Source of the DNA: Azospirillum sp. OGB3
Lineage (GTDB): Bacteria > Pseudomonadota > Alphaproteobacteria > Azospirillales > Azospirillaceae
Direction of reading: 5' to 3'
DNA: 64,000 bases
Assembly (NCBI RefSeq): GCF_014192915.1
Contig: NZ_JACHYN010000003.1
Coordinates: 62,001 to 126,000 of the forward strand
The notes beneath the pieces are model-generated. The model made no database searches and was not told the DNA's origin. It saw only the letters and a program-made list of their open reading frames with translations. The stretch's first letter is position 1. Each line of letters begins with the position of its first letter. This document shows positions 34,011 through 41,710 of the stretch, piece by piece. The translations under genes and the position numbers were made by a program.

Positions 34011-36287
34011 TCAGCGAAGCCCCGCCAGCACCTTGTCCAGCGTGATCGGGAAATCGCGCACGCGCACGCCGGTCGCGTGATGGATCGCGTTGGCGATGGC
34101 GGCGGGAACGCCGACGATGCCGATCTCACCGACCCCCTTGGCGCCCAGGGCGTTGACCATGTCGTCATGCTCGTCGACGAACAGCACGTCGATCTCCGGC
34201 ACGTCGGCGTTCACCGGGACATGGTATTCCGCGTAATCGTGGTTCATCACGCGACCCAGCCGGTGGTCGGTGAAGGCCTCCTCCTCCAGCCCCATGCCGA
34301 TGCCCCAGACCACGGCGCCCTGAATCTGGCTGCGCGCCGTCTTCGGGTTGATGATGCGTCCGGCGGCGATGGCGCTGACCACGCGCGATACCCGGATGGT
34401 GCCGAGATCCTCGTCCACCCGGACCTCCACGAAGACCGCGGAATGGGTGGCGAAGGTGTGCCGCGCCCGCGCCAGCAGATAGGGCAGGGCGCGCGCCTCC
34501 TCCTCGATGCTCAAGGTGCCGGAGCCGCGCATCGCGTCGGTGATGGACAGCCGCCGCGACCGGTCGTCCCGGACGATCAGATGGCCGTCGGCAAAGAGAA
34601 CGTCTTCCTCCGCCACGCCCGTCAGCGGGCTGTCGTCCAGCTTGCGGGCCAGCGTGACGAGCTGTGAGCGCACCCGGTCGCACACCGCCTTCACCGCCGA
34701 CCCGACGGTGGAGACGGTCCAGGACCCGCCCTCGATGGGCGCGGTGGGAAGCGAGGAATCGCCGAGGCAGAAGGTCACGTCGTCGATCGGCAGGCCCAGC
34801 ACGTCGGCGGCGATCTGCGTCATGACGGTGTAGGTGCCGGTGCCGATGTCGGCGGTGGCGCTCGACACCACCAGCTTGCCGTCCACCCCCAGCACCGCCT
34901 TGGCGGCGGCCTGACCCTGCATGGCGTCCCACACGCCCGCCGCCATGCCCCAGCCGATCAGTTCGCGCCCGTCGCGCATGGAGCGCGGCGCAGGGCTGCG
35001 CTTGGCCCAGCCGAAGCGCTCCGCCCCCTGCTGGAAGCAGCCCCGCAGCTCCTTGCTGGAAAAGGGATTGCCGGTGTTCGGATCGGTCTCGGCGTAGTTC
35101 TTCAGGCGAAGCTCCAGCGGGTCCATGCCGAGCTTGCAGGCCAGCTCGTCCATGGCGATCTCCAGCGCCGGGACGCCGGTCGCGGCCCCCGGCGCACGCT
35201 GGTCCAGCGGCGTGTGCACGTCCAGCCGCGTCAGCTTGTAGTCCAGCCGGACGTTGTCGCACTTGTACTGCTGGCCCGACCAGTTGACGACGATCTCCAC
35301 ATAGTTTTCGTTCCGCGAGCTTTCCTGCACCGCCTCGTGGATCAGCGCCCGCAGCGTGCCGTCGCGGTCGGCACCCAGCGCCACCCGCTGGATGGTTTCG
35401 GGCCGGTGGCCGAAGCTGAACATCTGCGGGCGCGACAGCTCCACCCGGATCGAGCGTTTCAACTGCGTCGCCGCCAGCATGGCCATGAAGAGCTGATGCT
35501 GTGGCCGCAAGCCGGAGCCGAAGGCGCCGCCGACGAAGGGCGACATCACCCGCACCGCGGATTTGGCCAAGCCGAAGACGTTGCAGACGTAGGTGTGGCA
35601 GTTCTGCGCGCCCTGGGTCTTGTCGTGCACGGTCAGCGTGCCGTCGTCGTGGTGCAGGACGGTGGTGGCGTGCATCTCCATGGGGTTGTGGTATTCCGCC
35701 GCCTGGGTGAACTCCGCGTCCACCTGGACGGGCGACTCCAGGAAGGCCTGTTCCGGGTTGCCGCGCGGCTTCGGCGGGGGCTGGAAACCGCCCTTGTCCT
35801 TGCCGGGGGTGAAGCTGTTCGCGCGGTTGGCGCGCAGGTCGGTCTGGTGGGGGGCCGCCTCATACTCGATGTGGACGAGGCGGGCGGCGTAGCGGGCCAG
35901 TTCGAAGCTCTCGGCGATCACCAGCGCCACCGGCTGGAGCGCGTGGTGGATCTCCGCGTCGTAGAGCGGGCGGAAGGGTGCCCCCTTAGGCGCGTCGTCG
36001 TCCTTCCATTTGCGGTCGAACCAGGCGAGGCTCGGCCGGTTCTCGTGGGTGAAGACGTGGATGACGCCGGGCAGGGCCAACGCCGCCGCCGTGTCGATGC
36101 GGGTGATCCGCCCGCGCGTGATGGCGCTGGAGACGATGTAGCCGTGGGCGAGGTCCGGCAAGGTGAACTCGGCGGCGTAATGGGCGTTGCCGGTCACCTT
36201 CTTGCGCCCGTCCACCCGGCTGACGGGCTTGCCGATGGGGCCGTTGGGCGCCGTCAGGAAGCCGGGGATGCTGGGAATGGCGATCAT
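34011..36287 (-). CDS. Xanthine dehydrogenase/aldehyde oxidase family, molybdopterin-binding subunit (PaoC-like)
   Basis: A 758-residue large subunit. The N-terminal RVDGRKKVTGNAHYAAEF is the aldehyde oxidase a/b hammerhead start. Molybdopterin-binding regions include FVGGAFGSGLRPQHQ, QRAPGAATGVPALEIAMDEL, SSATADIGTGTYTVMTQIAAD and GGSWTVSTVGSA. The catalytic base should be the Glu in GAKGVGEIGIVG near the C-terminus. It most resembles the PaoC/YagR branch, which oxidises aromatic aldehydes. The ATG at 36287 overlaps the FAD-subunit stop by four bases, so translation is coupled. Substrate is not known. Confidence 0.92.
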   Translation of the reverse strand: MIAIPSIPGFLTAPNGPIGKPVSRVDGRKKVTGNAHYAAEFTLPDLAHGYIVSSAITRGRITRIDTAAALALPGVIHVFTHENRPSLAWFDRKWKDDDAPKGAPFRPLYDAEIHHALQPVALVIAESFELARYAARLVHIEYEAAPHQTDLRANRANSFTPGKDKGGFQPPPKPRGNPEQAFLESPVQVDAEFTQAAEYHNPMEMHATTVLHHDDGTLTVHDKTQGAQNCHTYVCNVFGLAKSAVRVMSPFVGGAFGSGLRPQHQLFMAMLAATQLKRSIRVELSRPQMFSFGHRPETIQRVALGADRDGTLRALIHEAVQESSRNENYVEIVVNWSGQQYKCDNVRLDYKLTRLDVHTPLDQRAPGAATGVPALEIAMDELACKLGMDPLELRLKNYAETDPNTGNPFSSKELRGCFQQGAERFGWAKRSPAPRSMRDGRELIGWGMAAGVWDAMQGQAAAKAVLGVDGKLVVSSATADIGTGTYTVMTQIAADVLGLPIDDVTFCLGDSSLPTAPIEGGSWTVSTVGSAVKAVCDRVRSQLVTLARKLDDSPLTGVAEEDVLFADGHLIVRDDRSRRLSITDAMRGSGTLSIEEEARALPYLLARARHTFATHSAVFVEVRVDEDLGTIRVSRVVSAIAAGRIINPKTARSQIQGAVVWGIGMGLEEEAFTDHRLGRVMNHDYAEYHVPVNADVPEIDVLFVDEHDDMVNALGAKGVGEIGIVGVPAAIANAIHHATGVRVRDFPITLDKVLAGLR

Positions 36288-37282
36288 GGGCGGGGCGCTC
36301 CCTTGCGCTCTGCGGCTTCGGTCAGGGCGCGGACGATGGCGCGCTCGGCCAGTTCGATCTTGAAGCTGTTGTGCTCGTGCCCCTTGGCGTCGCGCAGCAG
36401 CACGCGCGCGGCGGCGCGGAACCGGTCGGGCGTGGCGGGCTTCCCGACGAGGGCGGCTTCCGCCTCCGGGTCGCGCCAGGGCTTGTGGGCGACGCCGCCC
36501 AGCGCCAGACGGGCGTCGCGGACGGTGCCGCCATCCAGTTCCAGCCCTGCCGCCACCGACACCAGCGCGAAGGCGTAGGAGGCGCGGTCGCGGATTTTCA
36601 GGTAGGTGGAGTGCTCGGCGAAGCCCTTGGCCGGCAGGTCGATGGCCGTGACGAGGTCGCCCGGCCGCAGAACCGTGTCGATCTCCGGCCGGTCGCCGGG
36701 CAGGCGGTGGAAGTCGGCGAAGGGAATGCTGCGCTCGCCGTCCGGTCCGGTCACCTGGACCACCGCGTCGAGCGCCGCCAACGCGACGCAGAGGTCGGAG
36801 GGGTGGACGGCGATGCACCGGTCGCTGGCGCCCAGGATGGCGTGGATGCGGTTCACCCCGCCGATCGCGCCGCAGCCCGACCCCGGCTCCCGCTTGTTGC
36901 AGGGAGTCGCCGTGTCGTAGAAATAGTAGCAGCGGGTCCGCTGCAGCAGGTTGCCGCCGTTGGTCGCCATGTTGCGGAGCTGAGCCGAGGCTCCCGCGAG
37001 AATCGCCTTGGACAGCATGGGGTAGCGGGTCTGCACGCGCTCGTCGTAGGCGGTGTCGGCGTTGCGGGCCAGCGCGCCCAGCCGCAGTCCGCCCTCCGCC
37101 GTCTCCTCAATCCGGTCCAGCGGCAGGCGCGAGATGTCGACCAGCCCTTCGGGACGCAGCACGTCGGCCTTCATCAGGTCGAGCAGGTTGGTCCCCCCGG
37201 CGACGAAGGCGGTTCCGGAGGCGCCGGCCCGCCCGACCGCGTCCGCCGCGCTGGCGGCGCGGGCATAGGTGAAGGATCTCAT
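36284..37282 (-). CDS. Aldehyde oxidoreductase FAD-binding subunit (PaoB-like)
   Basis: A 332-residue medium subunit with the FAD-binding patterns FVAGGTNLLDLMK (residues 26-38) and ATNGGNLLQRTRC (106-118). Cys118, Cys128, Cys137 and perhaps Cys156 lie in an insert (CYYFYDTATPCNKREPGSGC) that in E. coli PaoB holds an extra [4Fe-4S] cluster; spacing here is similar but not identical. It passes electrons between the 2Fe-2S subunit and an acceptor. It overlaps both neighbours by four bases. Confidence 0.9.
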   Translation of the reverse strand: MRSFTYARAASAADAVGRAGASGTAFVAGGTNLLDLMKADVLRPEGLVDISRLPLDRIEETAEGGLRLGALARNADTAYDERVQTRYPMLSKAILAGASAQLRNMATNGGNLLQRTRCYYFYDTATPCNKREPGSGCGAIGGVNRIHAILGASDRCIAVHPSDLCVALAALDAVVQVTGPDGERSIPFADFHRLPGDRPEIDTVLRPGDLVTAIDLPAKGFAEHSTYLKIRDRASYAFALVSVAAGLELDGGTVRDARLALGGVAHKPWRDPEAEAALVGKPATPDRFRAAARVLLRDAKGHEHNSFKIELAERAIVRALTEAAERKGAPRP

Positions 37283-37815
37283 GGCGCGCCCTCCGCCTTC
37301 GGGGCGGCGGTGGCCATCGCCTGCCGGATCGCCGCGACGATGTTGGGATAGGCCCCGCAGCGGCAGAGGTTGCCGCTCATCAGCTCGCGGATCTCGTCGT
37401 CTGTGCTGGCCTTGCCCTCGGCGATCAGCCCGGCGGCGGAACAGATCTGGCCCGGCGTGCAATAGCCGCACTGGAAGGCGTCATGCTCGATAAAGGCCTC
37501 CTGGAGCGGGTGGAGCGCGTCGCCGGTGGTCAGCCCCTCGATGGTGGTGACCTTGCGGCCGTCCTGCATCGCCGCCAGCGTCAGGCAGGAATTGATGCGC
37601 CGCCCGTCCACAAGCACGGTGCAGGCCCCGCACTGCCCATGGTCGCAGCCCTTCTTGGTGCCGGTCAGGTCGAGATGCAGGCGCAGCGCGTCCAGCAGCG
37701 TCGTCCAGGGGGCGAGGTGGAGCGTCCGCTCGACCCCGTTGACGTTCAGCGTGACGGGAATCGGTGTGGGGGGAGGGGCGGGGGCCGGGCGCAGGCTGGC
37801 CTTGAGCTGTGCCAT
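37279..37815 (-). CDS. Aldehyde oxidoreductase 2Fe-2S subunit (PaoA-like)
   Basis: A 178-residue small subunit, the first gene of the operon. The plant-type cluster is in KKGCDHGQCGACTVLVDGRR with Cys in NSCLTL, and the second cluster in FQCGYCTPGQI and LCRCGAYPNI. E. coli PaoA has a twin-arginine signal; here the N-terminus (MAQLKASLRPAPAPPPTPIP) has none, which suggests a cytosolic enzyme. The maturation factor PaoD/XdhC is not encoded next to it. The ATG at 37815 is the first in the frame. Confidence 0.92.
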   Translation of the reverse strand: MAQLKASLRPAPAPPPTPIPVTLNVNGVERTLHLAPWTTLLDALRLHLDLTGTKKGCDHGQCGACTVLVDGRRINSCLTLAAMQDGRKVTTIEGLTTGDALHPLQEAFIEHDAFQCGYCTPGQICSAAGLIAEGKASTDDEIRELMSGNLCRCGAYPNIVAAIRQAMATAAPKAEGAP

Positions 37816-37994
37816 GGAGACTCCGGATCTGCGGGGGAGCGCCGGCCGCCGCCATCACAAAAGGCTGCGCCGACTTCACATGTCCGGACAACAGGAGGCT
37901 GGCACCGCCGTTCCGCTGTCGAAATGAACACGCCGGGAACGCGGAATCCCGCATCCCGGTCACAGGCTGGAAATTGGGTTTCGGCGGCCCGCCG

Positions 37995-39608
37995 CTACTT
38001 CTTCGCGGTCCCGGCGATGCCGGACTTCTCCGCGGCGTCCAGCAGGGTGACGACCTCCGGGGCGACCCACCAGCGGCAGCGCTTGCGCTCGTCGCTGGAC
38101 ACGGCGATGACGCGGTCGATCAGGCGGGTTTCGGCAGCGCCGAACGTCTTCTGCTGCCGCAGCGCCGCCTCGATCACCCCGGCCAGCGCGATGTCGAGCG
38201 CGGTGATCTCGATGGGGTAGCTCAGCATGTTCGCCAGATCGGCGAGTTGGCCGAGCGTCCGCAGCCCTTCCGCGGCGCCGGTGGAGGACAGGCGGCGGAA
38301 GACCGTGGCGACGTGGTTGCCGTCCTCGGCCCGCCACGGCTTGCCCGACGACACGATGCCACGCCGCGCCAGCTGCGCCTGGAACTCGTTGACGAAGCGC
38401 ACGCGCTCCATCAGCGGGTCGAGCACGCTGTGCATGGTCAGCGCCTCGATCCGCCGCGCCAGGACGGGGGCGAGATCCTCGTGAACGGCGTTGCTCAGCT
38501 CGCGGAACGCCTGATGGACCATGTTGCGTTCGCGGTCGGTGGTGTCCAGTTCCAGCGCGTGGACGGCGTCGTACCAAGCCAGGAAATGCTGGAGCTGGGC
38601 GGAGGGATGGTCGCGGTCGTCCACCGCATCCGCCACCAGCAGCCCCGGCTTGCTGAGGAAGCTGCCGGTCAGCGTCGCCTTCAGCGCCTCCGCGGCGACC
38701 AGAAGGCGGCCGATGATGGCGTCCTTGGCCACGGCGACGGGGAAGGCTTCGAACAGGCGGGTCGCCAGGGCGGCGTCGTCGCGCCGGTGCAGGCCGGCCA
38801 CCGCGAACATGGCCGCCCCCTCGCGCGTGCAGTCGCCGCGGCGCACCATCTCCCGCGCCAGACGCACCGGGTCGCCGTGCAGCATCGACGGCAGGGGCTG
38901 GTCCGCCCAGGCGGGGGCCGCCAGAAGGATGGTTTCCATCCGCTCCAGCTCCGCACGGGCGACGCCCTCGCGCTGGCGCACGCCGTGGCGTTTCAACATC
39001 TGCGCGCGGAAGCCCGACACCTCGGCCAGGAAGGCGGCCGCCTCCGCCGGCGTGGCGCGCAGGCGGGCCAGAACGGCGAGGCTGCGCTGCCGCAGCTCGT
39101 CGGCCCAGCTCTGCGCCTCGGCGGAAGCGAAGATCTCGTTCAGCGGCTGGTCCTTGGCGAGCCGGGCCACCGTTTCCTGCACGCGGCCGACCAGCGGTTC
39201 CATGCGCGGAGCCAGGGCGAACCACCAGGCGCTGACGTCCGCCAGATGCAGGGCGCCGGCCAGCCGGACCCCGCTGGTCAGCAGGGAATCGTCGCGCAGG
39301 ATCAGGGCGTCGAACAGGCCGGTCCAGACGCGGCGCGCGTGCTCGGACCGCCGCCCGTTCAGCATGGTGACCAGCATCTGGGCGACGGGCTCGGCCATGT
39401 CCTCCAGATACCCGTCACGGATCATCTTGTAGAGCTGGAGCTTCTGACCATGGTCCAGCGGGGCCAGCATGTCGGACACACGCTTCAGGCTCTTGTCCTG
39501 TCCGCCGGGCAGGTCGGGAAGGGCGAAGTGGAGCGGAAGTGCCGTCGCCGCATCGGGCGGCACGCCGTCGGCCGCCTGCATCTCTTTCGACATCCGGAGC
39601 TTTGCCAT
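37995..39608 (-). CDS. Conserved hypothetical protein, 537 residues, helical
   Basis: I do not recognise this protein. It is rich in Ala, Leu, Arg and Glu and appears almost entirely alpha-helical, without signal peptide, membrane segment, nucleotide-binding loop or cysteine cluster. Suggestive stretches are SLKRVSDMLAPLDHGQKLQLYKM and EDMAEPVAQMLVTMLNGRRS. Its codon use is like that of its neighbours, so it looks like a resident gene. The ATG at 39608 has only a weak ribosome-binding sequence; an ATG at 39626 is also in frame. Upstream is an unusually AT-rich leader of about 200 bases. Confidence 0.7.
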   Translation of the reverse strand: MAKLRMSKEMQAADGVPPDAATALPLHFALPDLPGGQDKSLKRVSDMLAPLDHGQKLQLYKMIRDGYLEDMAEPVAQMLVTMLNGRRSEHARRVWTGLFDALILRDDSLLTSGVRLAGALHLADVSAWWFALAPRMEPLVGRVQETVARLAKDQPLNEIFASAEAQSWADELRQRSLAVLARLRATPAEAAAFLAEVSGFRAQMLKRHGVRQREGVARAELERMETILLAAPAWADQPLPSMLHGDPVRLAREMVRRGDCTREGAAMFAVAGLHRRDDAALATRLFEAFPVAVAKDAIIGRLLVAAEALKATLTGSFLSKPGLLVADAVDDRDHPSAQLQHFLAWYDAVHALELDTTDRERNMVHQAFRELSNAVHEDLAPVLARRIEALTMHSVLDPLMERVRFVNEFQAQLARRGIVSSGKPWRAEDGNHVATVFRRLSSTGAAEGLRTLGQLADLANMLSYPIEITALDIALAGVIEAALRQQKTFGAAETRLIDRVIAVSSDERKRCRWWVAPEVVTLLDAAEKSGIAGTAKK

Positions 39609-39742
39609 GGTCGGATCCGTCCGCATCGATGCGTGTGGAAATTCAATCTAAGATCGATTGGATATGGTTGTTAGAATATGCCTAAAAAGCCTAACGAATC
39701 GCTAAGCGGTGACAAAGACAGATTTTCGCGACCTCTATGACG

Positions 39743-39799
39743 AAATGTAACAAGCTTGACGAAACGGAAAGCAAAGATGAGTCGTTGACCGTTACATTT
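39743..39799. repeat. Spaced 9-bp inverted repeat in AT-rich leader
   Basis: AAATGTAAC (39743-39751) and GTTACATTT (39791-39799) are exact inverses 39 bases apart, in a low-GC stretch between two leftward genes. It may be a regulator site pair or a long-loop hairpin. Confidence 0.45.
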
Positions 39800-39824
39800 A
39801 GAACACAACCCAAGCGGTCATTCG

Positions 39825-40478
39825 TCATCCCTTCAGCGGGCGGCTCCGTCCGGGCTCGGCGGGCTTCCGTGCCGGGATGGGCGGCGCGCTGCGCTCCCGC
39901 CCTTCCTCCCCAAGGAATCCTTGCGCCGCGACGACGGCGGAGCGCCACGGGCGGTCCATTGCCATCCAGTTTTCAAAGGGCAGGCGGTCGAGAGGCAGGC
40001 CCGGCCAGGACGCGGAAAACAGGCCGGAGATCATCCAGCCGGCCAGCAGCGTGACCGCCAATTGCTCCGAGAATCCGCCGGTCTTCAGGATGGGCAGCGC
40101 GAAGTTGCGCCGCCGCTTGATCGGCCACAGCAGCGGCAATCCCGCCGGGGTCAGCAGGTCGCCCGCCAAATGGGTCAGATAGCCGATCAGGAAGGGCAGG
40201 ATCAGGTGCGAATAGTCCGCGTACTCGTGCAGAACCCACAGGCACCCCACGATGGCCAGCGTGGAATGGGTGACGCCGCGATGCCCGAAAACGGCGGAGA
40301 TCACGTTCGACAGGGGCCGCATCAACTGGCCGAGCGTCGATTTGGGATGGTCGATGTCCGGCGCCAAAGACCCGATCACCGCCGCCCCGAACGCCACCAC
40401 GTCGAAGGGCAGGCCGAAGCGCGCCGAGGCGTAGAACCACGCCGCCCCGCCGACGATCATGTGGGAAGAGGCCATCAT
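39825..40478 (-). CDS. YdjM/DUF457-type membrane-bound metal-dependent hydrolase
   Basis: A 217-residue integral membrane protein. It starts MMASSHMIVGGAAWFYASAR, with the early S-H-M-x-x-G typical of the family. GSLAPDIDHPKSTLGQL and FGHRGVTHSTLAIVG carry the Asp and His residues taken to bind metal. About four hydrophobic segments lie between residues 10 and 165, followed by a basic tail. Members are annotated as inner-membrane metal-dependent hydrolases; E. coli YdjM is in the SOS regulon. I saw no LexA-like site upstream. The tandem ATG codons are both usable. Confidence 0.8.
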   Translation of the reverse strand: MMASSHMIVGGAAWFYASARFGLPFDVVAFGAAVIGSLAPDIDHPKSTLGQLMRPLSNVISAVFGHRGVTHSTLAIVGCLWVLHEYADYSHLILPFLIGYLTHLAGDLLTPAGLPLLWPIKRRRNFALPILKTGGFSEQLAVTLLAGWMISGLFSASWPGLPLDRLPFENWMAMDRPWRSAVVAAQGFLGEEGRERSAPPIPARKPAEPGRSRPLKG

Positions 40479-40693
40479 GGGCGGTCACCGCGGAACGAGC
40501 GATGAGGCACAGGGCGTCAGAACGCGCGAAGGCTGTGCCTGGGTGACGGCCACTCTGTCGGATGCTCCCGGATTCCTGGTTCCTAACACTAGGACAGAAG
40601 TCGCGCCCATACAATCCCGGCCTGATCAAGAGGGATTCCGAAATGACATGGCGCCCATGCGTTCACGCCAGATTCGGTAGGGCAGGGGTGCCG

Positions 40694-41113
40694 TCAGCCC
40701 GCCGGGCCGCGGCTGCAGGTGGCGCCGATGGCGCGCAGGGCGTTGCGCACCCGCCCGACGCTCTCGCGGTCCGGCAGGCTGTACCAGGTGATGGTCAGGG
40801 CGACCGGTGCCGCGCGGCGCAGGCCGTGCACGTCGCCGGGCGCGGCCTCGACGACGCGGCCCTGGCTGCCGACGAACCAGCGCCAGCGCTGGCCCTCTCC
40901 ATCGGCCAGTGATTGCCAGACCTCGCGGGAGTCCCGGTAATAGGCCCCGCCCCCGGCGTCCGCCGCGTCGGCGTAGAGGTAAAGCGGGTTCTCCGGCGAC
41001 AGGGAGAGCAGCAAATGCTGGACGGACCGCGGCCCGCCGGTGCGGATGACGGCGTCGGGAAGCGGCTCATCGCCGTCCTGGCCATAGTCGAACATGGTGG
41101 AGCCGCGGTGCAT
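40694..41113 (-). CDS. Hypothetical protein, 139 residues
   Basis: A small soluble protein that I do not recognise. It contains SVQHLLLSLSPENPLYLYAD and AYYRDSREVWQSLADGEGQRWRWFVGSQGRVVEAAPGDVHGL, rich in Trp, Tyr and charged residues, and ends with an Arg/Ala-rich helix. Its start is uncertain: ATG 41113 or ATG 41095, neither with good ribosome-binding sequence. It lies 53 bases downstream of the small cupin gene on the same strand, so the two may be one operon. Coding character is supported by good third-position GC and a continuous protein-like composition. Confidence 0.5.
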   Translation of the reverse strand: MHRGSTMFDYGQDGDEPLPDAVIRTGGPRSVQHLLLSLSPENPLYLYADAADAGGGAYYRDSREVWQSLADGEGQRWRWFVGSQGRVVEAAPGDVHGLRRAAPVALTITWYSLPDRESVGRVRNALRAIGATCSRGPAG

Positions 41114-41166
41114 CGGTCGATCGGATCGGGCCTGGGGGATCAGGTTTGGAGGGGCAGGTTTGGGGG

Positions 41167-41466
41167 TTAGCCGGGCTGAAGGAATTCGACCTCGACGAAG
41201 ACGATGTCGCTGTCGCCGTCGTTGATGACGTTGTGGCTGACGCCTGCCTTGCGGAAGTAGGAGCGGCCCGGCTCCAGCGGGAATTGACGGGCGTTGCCGT
41301 CCGGATCGACGATGGTGAAGGCGCCGGCCGTCACCGGAACGATCACATAGTCGAAGCCGTGCACATGGGCGCCGGTCTCCGCCCCCGGAACAAGGCGCCA
41401 TTCGGTGACGCGGGTGCGCTCGTTCTCGACATGCTGGGTGGAAACCGCCTGCGGACGCGTGCTCAT
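41167..41466 (-). CDS. Small single-domain cupin protein
   Basis: A 99-residue cupin. The first motif is GAETGAHVHGFDYVIVPV and the second YFRKAGVSHNVINDG, giving His residues suited to bind one metal. AAGGAGGG lies upstream of the ATG at 41466, an unusually strong site. Proteins like this are annotated as cupin-domain proteins with unknown substrate. A short perfect dyad, TTCGTG-TAC-CACGAA, lies 50 bases upstream and could be an operator. It is divergent from the helicase gene. Confidence 0.83.
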   Translation of the reverse strand: MSTRPQAVSTQHVENERTRVTEWRLVPGAETGAHVHGFDYVIVPVTAGAFTIVDPDGNARQFPLEPGRSYFRKAGVSHNVINDGDSDIVFVEVEFLQPG

Positions 41467-41515
41467 GTTCTGGTACCCTCCTTGCTTTCTCGTTGGGGTC
41501 TTTTCAAAAGAACAA

Positions 41516-41530
41516 TTCGTGTACCACGAA
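41516..41530. promoter_or_regulatory. Candidate operator upstream of the cupin gene
   Basis: TTCGTGTACCACGAA has two exact 6-bp arms around TAC. It lies 50 bases upstream of the cupin ATG, next to CTTTTCAAAAG (41500-41510), a second small palindrome. No regulator gene is adjacent. Confidence 0.45.
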
Positions 41531-41710
41531 GCCCAAGCCGCGCACAGACCGAAGCGCATCCGACACATTCCCTTCGGACTCCTTTGGCGAACGCCCCCCT
41601 CCTTTGAGGGATGTCTACCTACGATTGAATCCGTGACCCGGCGACTCCCCGCAGCTTAGCCTTGCCGGTTCGTACCGCGCAAAACCGTCAGGGAGGGGCG
41701 TCAAGCCGGC

